DNA of 64,000 bases from Angomonas deanei (taxonomy: Eukaryota; Euglenozoa; Kinetoplastea; Trypanosomatida; Trypanosomatidae): the NCBI GenBank assembly GCA_903995115.1, contig LR877147.1, positions 682,001 through 746,000 on the forward strand, read 5' to 3'. The notes beneath the pieces are model-generated. The model worked only from the letters and a program-made list of their open reading frames with translations, ran no database searches and had not been told where the DNA came from. The translations under genes were made by a program, and so were the position numbers. This document shows positions 36,901 through 45,467 of the stretch, in pieces. Each line of letters begins with the position of its first letter. Positions within the stretch are counted from its first letter, which is position 1.

Positions 36901-37225
36901 TAGTAGATGTCCTTCACTGTACCTCCGCTGACGGCCTGAAAGGTATCCATACACACACACCACCACCACAGGGGGGTGAACGAGTAGTTGGAAACTTTAC
37001 GACAGTCATTGTTCCCCCAGCTCTCTAACTTTGGTGCACCACCGCAATGAATATAGGATGACAGTTTTTATCACATCGCGACACTCTGAACTACTTCAAT
37101 GAACGAGAACGTGAAAAAATGAAAAATCGAGAAAGAACATCTGATATTCACCGTAACTTGCTTTCTGCTTCTCATTGCGCACAGGTATGTCTGTGTGCTT
37201 TTCTTTTCTCTCTCCCCGTACGTCC
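36901..37225 (+). repeat. R4 module, copy 1
   Basis: About 325 bp, matched at 56186-56514. It ends with a pyrimidine-rich stretch and GCGCACAGGTATGTCTG. The CACAG looks like a splice acceptor, and CAG/GTATGT also fits a donor consensus. Confidence 0.8.
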
Positions 37226-37351
37226 ATGACGATAAACCACTTACGACGGTCTTATGACCTTACTACCCCGAAGATGGATAGACGATACAGTGTTTTACAA
37301 CAAAAGGGGCCCGCCGACTTCAATTTCCAGCAGGCGGTGTCCCGTGTCCGA
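37226..37351 (+). repeat. R1 module, copy 4
   Basis: 126 bp with one substitution. The ORF from ATG 37187 (MSVCFSF) runs through to TGA 37423 because R1 is followed by GAAGCT rather than TAG. Confidence 0.85.
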
Positions 37352-37377
37352 GAAGCTTGCCTGCCTCACCGCTGTGC

Positions 37378-37670
37378 GTTGATTACTTTTCTTTCTGTTT
37401 CCTTGAGCTGCGTGAATGAATGATGCATAAAATAACAATTTTCACTTTTAAACGTGCCCGACACCAATTGAACATGACGGATACACCTTGTTAAGCGTCA
37501 TCCGCTGAACCGCTAACGCACCGCACGGTATGCAGTACTACTGTTATTGTTGCTTCCCCTTCACGACAGACATGATGAACCACAAAATACTTTATGTTTG
37601 CACATTTATTGAGACACCCTTGCCCACGGGCAGGGGTGTTGACGATGCGACGAGTACTAAGAACACCAAC
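37378..37670 (+). repeat. R2a module, copy 3
   Basis: Near-identical to copies at 13672, 32669 and 58880. Confidence 0.8.
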
Positions 37671-37740
37671 TGAAGTCTGTACACAACGGACAACACTTTC
37701 TGCTGCTTCATTGACACGTTTCTATGGAACGTCTCTGTGC

Positions 37741-37968
37741 AAAGGATGACACACACCGACTGGAGTCAAAGCTGAACGGAGGAACTGAGTTGACAAAAAA
37801 GGGTTTATTATACACATAATAACTTGACTGAACTCTTCTGCTTTCTGCTTCCTATCACCCACCTCTAAATAACCACACACGATGACACACACCGACTGGA
37901 GTCTCTGAGATCAACTGAATTGAGAAATCGGATAGAATTCTTCTTTCCCCATCTGACGATTGGTTTTC
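37741..37968 (+). repeat. R2b module, copy 3
   Basis: Same structure as the other R2b copies, followed by TTCCGAGTATCACCGTGG as before F and H. Confidence 0.8.
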
Positions 37969-38101
37969 CGAGTATCACCGTGGAGTGACTTGACTAGCTG
38001 TTGTCCTACCTTTCGTCAAACTGTTGTCAGTGACACTGTACATTGAACTATACCCAACTGTCTCTCTATATTATTTCTGGTTAGTTTTGTATCAAGCATC
38101 A

Positions 38102-39889
38102 ATGACCGACACGGTCCCCGTCGCCCAGTGGATAACGCTACAGGCAGAAGTGAACACTCTCCAGAGGGAGAACCGGGAGCTTCAGGCAGAGGTCAGGCGA
38201 TTAATGGATGAGAAAATGGCCTGGATGGAAGAAAAGGCAAAAACCCAGCACGGTGCTCCGGAGAATGGTGAGCAAAAATACTCCAGTGGCGAAGAAATGC
38301 GGGAAACTATTTTTGAGAAGTTCTACGACTACCCCACCGGTCAGTTCGGCCTAATCCCACTCTTTAACTACTGTCGCACCCACAACGTTCCTTCCGAGGT
38401 CGTGCGCGAGGTGCTCGCCTTTGATCATAGGGAGAGTGTCGTGTTGCCGGACAATCTGCTCGAGTTAATCGGAACGGCAAATGCGATAAGTTTCTTTGAA
38501 TCTATTGTGTTCCAATTGCCGCAACGGAAAGATATTGTCGGCCACTTTTACAGCCTGGAGGACTGCTACATGCAGTACAAACAGGGTAAAGTGCCTCTCG
38601 AGATGTTGCGGGCGTACGGTGCTGGGTTCAATACAACTCGGTGTGAGCTCACCAAAGACGCCATCGACGCGATACAGTCCGCTGGACTGTCCGTGTCAGA
38701 CTATCTCACCACGGTTCTACCTCTTCTGCCACAGGTGACTGGTCTCTCGCTACCTGATGATCTTAACACCCTAGTGGGAGACGCCAACGTGAAAGAAGTA
38801 TTGGAGGCGACCCTTGCTGCACTCCCTAACTTGAAGAGCATCACCGGTTACTTTAAGAGTCTTGAGGATTGCTACACACAGTACAAGCAGGGTAACGTCC
38901 CTCGTAAAATACTGGAGGCGTATTGTGCCGGCGACGACAACACCACGTATAAACTCACTGCGGATACCATCGGCGCGATACAGTCCGCTGAACTGTCTGT
39001 GGCAGAGTATCTCGCCACAGTACTACCGCTCCTGCCAAAGGTGACCACACTTCAACTACCGACGAACCTGAACTCCTTGATAAAAGATGGTAAGGGGGAG
39101 GAGGTTTTCAAAACTGCGGTATCGTCACTCCCCGAGCTCGACTGCATCACTGGTTACTTCAGTAACGTGGAGAACTGCTACGTGCAGTACAAGCAGGGTC
39201 ACATATCGCTGGAGGTGTTGCGGGCTTACGCGAAGGGGTGCGTTGCCACCACGCTGGACCTTTCCCCAGACGCCACGCCTTATCTGCAGTCGGCGGGGCT
39301 GTCCGTGCTCGACTATCTATCCACCGTGATACCGCACTTGCCCACCGTCTCTCACTTTATACTCCCAGACAACTTGATCGCTTTGATCGGAAACGACAAT
39401 GTGGTACGGTTCTTCAAAATCTTTGCGTCCTCTCCACGAGGGAGTTTTGCCATCACTGGTTACTTCAGGGGACTGGAAGACTGCTATGTGCAGTACACCA
39501 AGGGAGACGTCCCTCTCGAGGTGTTGAAGGCTTGTTGCGCAGCGTGTAACACAGGTAGTTACCAACTCACTCAAGAGGCCGTCAAGACGGTGCAGTCCGC
39601 TGGGCTGTCCGTGTCGGAGTATCTCTCTACGGTGGTGCCACTCATGTCAGGGACGTTTGAAATACGGTTGAACCATACCGATATAACCACCCTTGACTGG
39701 TGCGAGGCTGTTGTGCCAAATATAAACCAGGTGGATATCAGCGGCTGTCCTAACATACGAGACTTCACACCGCTCCTGTGGTTGGAATGGTTGAGGGAAG
39801 TGAAGTACGACAAGCACACCAATCGGCCTTTCAGCGCCGTGAAGGATCAGTTAAAGAGCAAAGGAGTAACTCTTACTAAGCTCAATTAA
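38102..39889 (+). CDS. Repeat-family protein E (4 repeats, largest member)
   Basis: 595 residues from the ATG at 38102. MTDTVPVAQWITLQ, a shortened coiled coil (to about residue 65), linker FYDYPTGQFGLIPLFNY, then four ~82-residue repeats beginning LPDNLLELIGTANAISF, LPDDLNTLVGDANVKEV, LPTNLNSLIKDGKGEEV and LPDNLIALIGNDNVVRF. Each contains the (I/V)xGxFxxxE(D/N)CYxQYxxG and QSAxLSVxxYLxTVxPxLP patterns. The cap has ITTLDWCEAV and CPNIRDFTPLLWLEWL. Repeat 2 is nearly identical to family consensus while repeats 3 and 4 are divergent, as expected if repeats are gained and replaced at different times. Intact frame. Confidence 0.83.
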   Translation: MTDTVPVAQWITLQAEVNTLQRENRELQAEVRRLMDEKMAWMEEKAKTQHGAPENGEQKYSSGEEMRETIFEKFYDYPTGQFGLIPLFNYCRTHNVPSEVVREVLAFDHRESVVLPDNLLELIGTANAISFFESIVFQLPQRKDIVGHFYSLEDCYMQYKQGKVPLEMLRAYGAGFNTTRCELTKDAIDAIQSAGLSVSDYLTTVLPLLPQVTGLSLPDDLNTLVGDANVKEVLEATLAALPNLKSITGYFKSLEDCYTQYKQGNVPRKILEAYCAGDDNTTYKLTADTIGAIQSAELSVAEYLATVLPLLPKVTTLQLPTNLNSLIKDGKGEEVFKTAVSSLPELDCITGYFSNVENCYVQYKQGHISLEVLRAYAKGCVATTLDLSPDATPYLQSAGLSVLDYLSTVIPHLPTVSHFILPDNLIALIGNDNVVRFFKIFASSPRGSFAITGYFRGLEDCYVQYTKGDVPLEVLKACCAACNTGSYQLTQEAVKTVQSAGLSVSEYLSTVVPLMSGTFEIRLNHTDITTLDWCEAVVPNINQVDISGCPNIRDFTPLLWLEWLREVKYDKHTNRPFSAVKDQLKSKGVTLTKLN

Positions 39890-40188
39890 AACGAGGGAAG
39901 TTGGTCTTTTTCTCTCTCTCTCTGTGTAGCTTGCCTTTTTTGTTTTCTGTTTCCATTTGCATTACTTTTTGACAAACAAACAAAATAAAAACAGATTAGC
40001 GATTGTGTGCTGCTTATTCGCTCTTCTTATGGATCTCTTCATGTTTTGTTTCTGTTGCTTCATTACCTGAACTGGTCTGTCACCGTCCTTCACTCCCCAT
40101 CTCAAATCTTGCACATATCGTGTTGCTTTTCTCTTCTTTTTTTTTTTTCTGCTATTACCCCACGCCACTAGCGCACATTCTAGTATAC
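39890..40188. other. Intergenic region at right edge of block 2
   Basis: No family modules and no gene seen. Pyrimidine-rich tracts at 39905-39930 and 40130-40150; the latter with CTAG is the likely trans-splice signal for the bS18m gene. Confidence 0.5.
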
Positions 40189-41151
40189 ATGAATAGGATC
40201 GCACCCGCCGCGGGGGGCGCCCCTCTCTATGCGACCGCGATGAGTCAGTTCAGCGTCTGCCGGCAGCCCTGGAGTGAGTATCTCAAGGTGCTCACGAGGG
40301 AAGACTCCAGCCCCTACCACACGGAGCCACAGGAGAAGCCGGCCTTCCGGGGTCGTAAGAGGGGTAGAGAGGGGTGGCTCTTTGGGCAGCAGGTGCAACT
40401 ACACTACCACCGCTTCCCAGATGAACAGCTCTTCACGAACCTCACTCGCTGGCGCATGGGGGACACAGTCGGGGATATCGCCCTGCAGCAGTTCCGCAAC
40501 GCCCAACCCTTCCAGCTGGAGCCATCCGACCCCGAGGGGAGACAGCGACCAGAGCCGGAGGTGTACATGAAGCTCAACTACAAGAACCCCGCCACCCTCT
40601 CCCGCTTCCTCACCCGCACGGGTCACATGTACCCGCAAGATATCCTGCCACTGCACCCCGAGGCGGTCTCCAAGCTGCGGGTGGCGAAGGCGCAGGCCAT
40701 CCGCCTCGGTCTCTACCCACGCTTTGGGAACCCCTTTTGGTTCCGCAGCCAGCGCTACCGTCCGCGGGCCTACCAGGAGAACTACGACCCCACCACGTAC
40801 TCGACCAAACACACCATGGAGCACTTTGCCTACAACTGGGTCCAGACGGACCGCATCAAGCAGTACTTCCAGTCGCTGGAGGCACTGCAGGAGGGGCGGC
40901 AGGTCACCGCGGGTGGGACGGCGGAGTCGCGGCAGCAGACGAACTACTATTCCCCGGAGCGGATGCCAATGACAATGCATAGGGATGTGCCAGGGTACAC
41001 GGCAAATGTGGAGCACTCGGTGAAGAACCCCACCGTGCCTGGGCTCATGTCGACGAAAGGTATGAAGAAGAAGTTTCACAACTTGTACTCCTCCACCTCG
41101 ACGAAGCGGATGGGCTTTAGCAACCCTACTTTGGGTATTAAGAAGACGTAA
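40189..41151 (+). CDS. Mitochondrial small-subunit ribosomal protein bS18m
   Basis: 320 residues from the ATG at 40189. The core (about 125-175) matches bacterial S18: KLNYKNPATLSRFLTRTG, a variable loop, then SKLRVAKAQAIRLGLYP, corresponding to the IDYKN...LSRFL..TGKI...R..RAIKRARxLGLLP signature. Long N- and C-terminal extensions are normal for kinetoplastid mitoribosomal proteins, which replace lost rRNA. The N-terminal MNRIAPAAGGAPLYATAM could be a mitochondrial presequence (Arg, Ala, no acidic residue). Nuclear gene, product in the mitochondrion. Confidence 0.82.
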   Translation: MNRIAPAAGGAPLYATAMSQFSVCRQPWSEYLKVLTREDSSPYHTEPQEKPAFRGRKRGREGWLFGQQVQLHYHRFPDEQLFTNLTRWRMGDTVGDIALQQFRNAQPFQLEPSDPEGRQRPEPEVYMKLNYKNPATLSRFLTRTGHMYPQDILPLHPEAVSKLRVAKAQAIRLGLYPRFGNPFWFRSQRYRPRAYQENYDPTTYSTKHTMEHFAYNWVQTDRIKQYFQSLEALQEGRQVTAGGTAESRQQTNYYSPERMPMTMHRDVPGYTANVEHSVKNPTVPGLMSTKGMKKKFHNLYSSTSTKRMGFSNPTLGIKKT

Positions 41152-41383
41152 AAAAATGAAAATAAGAAAGTATGGAAGGCTGTGGGTATAACACTAATAT
41201 AAACATGTAGTAGTCGATGAAAAAAAAAATTATCTTGTTGTTGTTGATCGTTATTATGATTGCAACCCGTCCTACTCGGGATGAAAGGGAGGAAGATTCA
41301 CAATGTCACTAACTTCCTCTTTTTTTTTTTCGTTTTGTTTTACTCAATAAAGCAGCAGCAATTAAGAAGAAAAAAAAATACAC

Positions 41384-42757
41384 ATGTCCTTTCTGTCAGA
41401 AGTAGATCTCCCTCAGCTAGCCACCATTGTGAACTCCAAAGACTGGAGCCAGAAGCCGCTCTACTTCGTCGGGGATGTCGGTGGTACCTACGCGAGACTA
41501 GGGTTCGGCATGGCCTCCTCCGACGCGCAATCCCTCAAGGGACTAAAAGTGACCTACGTCCGCTTCCACATGCGGAAAAAGGAGATCAACCAGGTAAAAG
41601 ACTTTTTCGATGAAATTATCAACGCGCTACTGTCGCACGAGGCGGACTCGGTGGACCCCCCGCAGCGGCCAGCCGCCGCCACCTATCTGGTGAATCAAGT
41701 CAATGACCGGAAAGGGTTGTCGGTGCAGCGCACGCTGGCCGCCCTCCAGGGGAACCCCGTCCTGCGTCGTGTGGTCTGCGGCGTGCTGGCGGTGCCGGGC
41801 CCGGTCCACCACAATGGCACCATGGGCGGTCCGTTCAACCAGCTCAAAGGCACCGCCAGGGTGGACGAGTTCCCGACGTTTCTCTTCCCAGTCGGTCGAG
41901 GCATCCTGCTGAATGATATCGAAAGTGCCGCGTATGGGTTGACGACGATCAGCAGGGCCAACCTGTTCTCCGAGTACATGGAGGTGCTGTGGGAGGGCCG
42001 CCAGTGGCAGGAGATCATGGGGGACAAGTCCACCCTCGGGACGACCATAGGCAAAGGGAACTGTCTCGTGATGTGCCCTGGGAGCGGGCTGGGGTCGGCC
42101 TACATTTGCTACAAGGCGAGCACGGATAGTTACGATATCTTGTCGACCGAGGTGGGCTCGATGACGGTCCCGGATGGTATCCAGGACCGGGACTACCTCG
42201 ATGGGCTGGCGCTGTACCTGGGCCTGACCGCTCACTCGGACACCAACGACGATAAGAACGCCGTGGACAAGACCACACGAACGGTGCGGCTCAACTGTGA
42301 GCAGCTCACGACGGGGTCGGCGTTAGAGTACAATTACTATCGTATACTAATGCGCAAGAGCAGCACCCTGCAACGGAAGAAGATACGGCACAGTCCCCTG
42401 AAGGCGGCAGAGATTGCGGCCCTAGCGGAGAAGGGGGACGAGGACGCGCTGCAAGCCATGACCCAACTATTTGACAATCTAATGAAAGTATGCGCCGAGT
42501 GCAACCTCTTTCTTCAACCCTTCTCCGTCGCCCTGATCGGTAACAATATCATTAAGAACCGCTTCTTCTTTCAGCTACCCGCGGTGCGGGCGAACCTGTA
42601 CAATGCTCTCCTCCAGCACCCAATGGAGCAGCGGCACCCGGGATGGATGCAACAGTCTACGTTTATGCGTCAGGTGAAGGATATTAACATGAACCTGGTG
42701 GGTTGTGTGGGGGTAGCCCTGAGAGAGCAGAAGTTAGCGAGCAAGGCCAAGTTGTAA
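41384..42757 (+). CDS. GLK1: Glucokinase, kinetoplastid type, glycosomal
   Basis: 457 residues. ATP-dependent phosphorylation of glucose. FVGDVGGTYARLGF (phosphate-1 site), GGPFNQLKGTARVDEFP, ILLNDIESAAYG (with the catalytic Asp), CPGSGLGSAYI (adenosine site) and TEVGSMTVP (glucose-binding Glu) follow the order of trypanosomatid glucokinases (bacterial glucokinase group). It is about 80 residues longer than the T. cruzi enzyme, mainly from an insert near 90-130. The last residues are SKAKL; AKL is a peroxisomal/glycosomal PTS1 variant, so import into glycosomes is predicted. Start ATG 41384 follows an A-rich tract. Confidence 0.9.
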   Translation: MSFLSEVDLPQLATIVNSKDWSQKPLYFVGDVGGTYARLGFGMASSDAQSLKGLKVTYVRFHMRKKEINQVKDFFDEIINALLSHEADSVDPPQRPAAATYLVNQVNDRKGLSVQRTLAALQGNPVLRRVVCGVLAVPGPVHHNGTMGGPFNQLKGTARVDEFPTFLFPVGRGILLNDIESAAYGLTTISRANLFSEYMEVLWEGRQWQEIMGDKSTLGTTIGKGNCLVMCPGSGLGSAYICYKASTDSYDILSTEVGSMTVPDGIQDRDYLDGLALYLGLTAHSDTNDDKNAVDKTTRTVRLNCEQLTTGSALEYNYYRILMRKSSTLQRKKIRHSPLKAAEIAALAEKGDEDALQAMTQLFDNLMKVCAECNLFLQPFSVALIGNNIIKNRFFFQLPAVRANLYNALLQHPMEQRHPGWMQQSTFMRQVKDINMNLVGCVGVALREQKLASKAKL

Positions 42758-43015
42758 ACGGAAAAAAAAAGGGAAGGGTGTATGATAATGAAAACGAAAT
42801 GTGAGCGGAATTTAACAAAAAGATAAAAAAAAGGGAGCGAGGGAGAAGCTTTCTCGATATTTACAGCCTATTCCATCATCTTTTTTTTTTTTTTTTTTTC
42901 TTGTCCCACCTTCTGAGTGCATTTCCTTCCTGTGGAACGTGAGGTTCGTGTTGAGGCTATTTCCCTAATTTCAACGCTCTTTAAGCAAATACAGAAAGAA
43001 AAAAAAGTTCGCTAT

Positions 43016-44020
43016 ATGGAGACGGAGGAAGAGAAACAGCTGCTGGAGCGGTGGAACACCCTTCAGGAAAAAATAGCACAAGAAGTGAAACTACCTAAAA
43101 GTGAATTATTTGACAGCTATTCCATCCAGAAAGATGAATCAAATGGGGAACCGAGCCAAAACAATACCGTCTTGGGGGCCTGCGACGAGAACTTTGTCCA
43201 CACGGATTTTTTAATGCCAATCAAAGAGATGGAAACGCACTTTCGCGTCTCACTCCAGGAGGAAGGAGAGGCACTACAATCCACCACCTACCCCGGCTTC
43301 ACACAACAGCTCCGGTTTGATGCTCAACAGCAGTTAAACTACCTGAAGACGTCTGCGCTTGCTCCATTAACCTTTATTGGCGGGATCGACATCTCCTTCG
43401 TCCCTGACACCAACCTCGGGGTCGCCTGCCTGGCCGTGCTGCGCTTCCCATCGCTGGAGGTGGTCGAGGTACACTACCACCACTGCGAGCTGACGGCACC
43501 GTACCGGCCGGGGTACCTCGCCTTCCGCGAGCTGGAGCCGGTGACACGGCTGTTTCAGCAGTGTGAGGCGTCGCTGCGGGAGAAGGGGTGTTACCCGCAA
43601 CTGCTGTTCCTCGACGGCTGCGGCGTCCTGCACCCTAGGCGGGCGGGGCTCGCCACCCACCTGGGGCACACGCTGGGAGTCGCCACGATCGGTTGTGCCA
43701 AGAAGATTTTGAGTGTCGAGCATTTCTCACGGGAGTACATCGAGGGTCTGTTCGAGGGACACGTCTCCTCCCCGCTGGCGATGCGACCGCTGGTGGCGGG
43801 GGAAGCGGCTCCCTATCGGTATTACGGGTACGCTCTGCAAAACACCCATAGCGCCAAGCGATGTGTCTTTGTGTCACCAGGACATAAGATGGGGTACGCC
43901 TTGAGTCTGGCGCTGGTGTCGCTCTGTTCGCTGCATCGGGTGCCGGAGCCCACCCGGCAGGCGGATTTGCGCTCGAGAGAGTACATACGGAACCATTTTC
44001 CTCACACAGCGAAAAGCTGA
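43016..44020 (+). CDS. ENDOV: Endonuclease V (deoxyinosine/inosine-specific)
   Basis: 334 residues from the ATG at 43016 (TTG-started extension to 42917 is unlikely). Cuts near inosine in RNA or deaminated DNA. The C-terminal 220 residues match eukaryotic ENDOV: IGGIDISFV (Asp125, metal), LTAPYRPGYLAFREL, LLFLDGCGVLHPRRAGLATHLG (Asp200, metal), IGCAKKIL, and VSPGHKMG with RVPEPTRQADLRSREYI at the end. An extra N-terminal domain of about 110 charged residues is not seen in human ENDOV. No organelle signal recognised. Confidence 0.9.
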   Translation: METEEEKQLLERWNTLQEKIAQEVKLPKSELFDSYSIQKDESNGEPSQNNTVLGACDENFVHTDFLMPIKEMETHFRVSLQEEGEALQSTTYPGFTQQLRFDAQQQLNYLKTSALAPLTFIGGIDISFVPDTNLGVACLAVLRFPSLEVVEVHYHHCELTAPYRPGYLAFRELEPVTRLFQQCEASLREKGCYPQLLFLDGCGVLHPRRAGLATHLGHTLGVATIGCAKKILSVEHFSREYIEGLFEGHVSSPLAMRPLVAGEAAPYRYYGYALQNTHSAKRCVFVSPGHKMGYALSLALVSLCSLHRVPEPTRQADLRSREYIRNHFPHTAKS

Positions 44021-44202
44021 AAACAAAAACAAAACAAAAAGCTGCTTTATAAGACTATCATTTTTTGAGTTGAGTTAAGTCCGCACATGCCATGAAGAAA
44101 ACAAAATTCACGAAGATAATACACTGAAATCCCTTTTACCCCCTTTCATTGCAATGATTTTTTTTTTTTCCTTAAAAACAGTAGATTAAAAAAGAAGAGC
44201 AT

Positions 44203-45195
44203 ATGATACTATTATCGTTCATTATATTAGTCCTATGGGTGTTGTGGAAAGTAACACAGTATGTTACGTACAAGTCACATGATATAGGACACAAGACGGT
44301 GCTGGTGACGGGCGCGTGCTCCGGCCTAGGACGTCAAATCTGCCTAGAGCTCGCCCGTCGAAACGCAAAAGTGATCGCGTGGGACAGTAGTAAACTAAAA
44401 CTGGACGAACTCAAGCGGGAGGCACTGCCGGGATCGCGGGAGGACACGACAAGGAGCGGCAGTCCACCGTCCTCCACCACCACTGGAACCAACTTTGAGG
44501 AGTCGTTTGTTACTATGTTCGTCGACGTCTCCTCCCGTCTGCAAGTCGCCAGGGCCATCACCGATATTTCACAAAACTTGGTTGGAAAGGGGAAAGGCAA
44601 TGTGGATGTGATTATCAACGCCGCACACGCGGTGCCCATGAAGCCCTACATGGAGCGGGAGGAGGAGTCCATGGAGAAGCTCTATCAGACCAACCTCACC
44701 GCCGCGCTGCTCCTCGCCCGTCACTTCCTTCCTCTCATGCTACGCCGCTCTACCGGTGGGCAGTACGTGACGGTGGTCAGTGAGACGATGCGGAACCACA
44801 CCCGGGCCGTGGATGCCTCCTCTGCAGACTACGCCGCCTCTCAGTGGGCGCTGGTGGGTCAGCACACGAGCCTCGCCGCGTGGGCGCAGCAGCAGCACCA
44901 GCAGCTCAAGACGGAGGGGGTCGTCCACTGCACCCTTCTTTACGCCAGCGGGGCACAGCTCAGCTACCCCACCCCAGCACGGGGCGCCTCCCAGACCGCT
45001 AACCGGACGAAGGAGGAGCAAGACCTGGTGCAGGCGGCGCAGTCCGCTGTGAGGGCGATTTGCGCTCGGCGGGAGACACACGGCACCACACCCGCGGACG
45101 CCTTCCTCAACACGTTGTGGGCACTTCTGCCGGTACCGTGGTTTGTGCGCTGCGGGTGGGTATGGGGCGGGGCGGCGAAAGAGAAGGAAATGTAA
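44203..45195 (+). CDS. Membrane-anchored short-chain dehydrogenase/reductase with altered catalytic motif
   Basis: 330 residues. N-terminal membrane anchor (about 2-20), then a Rossmann fold with TGACSGLG (about 36-43) for NAD(P) binding, VDVIINAAHAV in place of the usual NNAG, Ser193 in VTVVSETM and Tyr210 in DYAASQ. The catalytic YxxxK reads YAASQ: Lys is replaced by Gln214. Overall it resembles the ER/lipid-droplet HSD17B11/RDH10 group. I infer a membrane-associated SDR that may be inactive or have an unusual mechanism; substrate is unknown. The frame is intact, so the Lys change is not due to an indel. Confidence 0.82.
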   Translation: MILLSFIILVLWVLWKVTQYVTYKSHDIGHKTVLVTGACSGLGRQICLELARRNAKVIAWDSSKLKLDELKREALPGSREDTTRSGSPPSSTTTGTNFEESFVTMFVDVSSRLQVARAITDISQNLVGKGKGNVDVIINAAHAVPMKPYMEREEESMEKLYQTNLTAALLLARHFLPLMLRRSTGGQYVTVVSETMRNHTRAVDASSADYAASQWALVGQHTSLAAWAQQQHQQLKTEGVVHCTLLYASGAQLSYPTPARGASQTANRTKEEQDLVQAAQSAVRAICARRETHGTTPADAFLNTLWALLPVPWFVRCGWVWGGAAKEKEM

Positions 45196-45467
45196 AAACA
45201 GAGTAAGGAGAGAGAGAAGAAAAGCGGACTGCGTTTTTGCTTTCTATATCGTTTGTATTGTTTATTTATTATTTTTTCCTTGAGTAGGTGTTGCAAGAAG
45301 AAACGAACTTCCCTCTACCTTGGCCTCTTCTCTCTCCCTCTCCAACAGAAAACCAAAAAAAGAAGAATTATTATTTTATTGTCTAACTTTCCTTTCTAAA
45401 TTCCAATTCGTTAAAGAAAGGGGGAAAAAAATATAACATTAAAACTAAATAAAAAATAAAAAAAAAA

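Larger units (their letters stand above)
36596..38101. repeat. Gap between family genes D and E
   Basis: Shared 3' flank (about 36596-36740), R4 (36901-37225), R1 copy 4 (37226-37351), R2a (37378-37670), R2b (37741-37968) and the type II leader before E. This is the most complete arrangement of the modules. Confidence 0.8.

Noticed and set aside
37180-37200. Cis-intron donor at CACAGGTATGT before R1
   Set aside because: Good donor consensus, but kinetoplastid cis-introns are very rare, no intact downstream exon pair is seen, and the AG fits better as a trans-splice acceptor.
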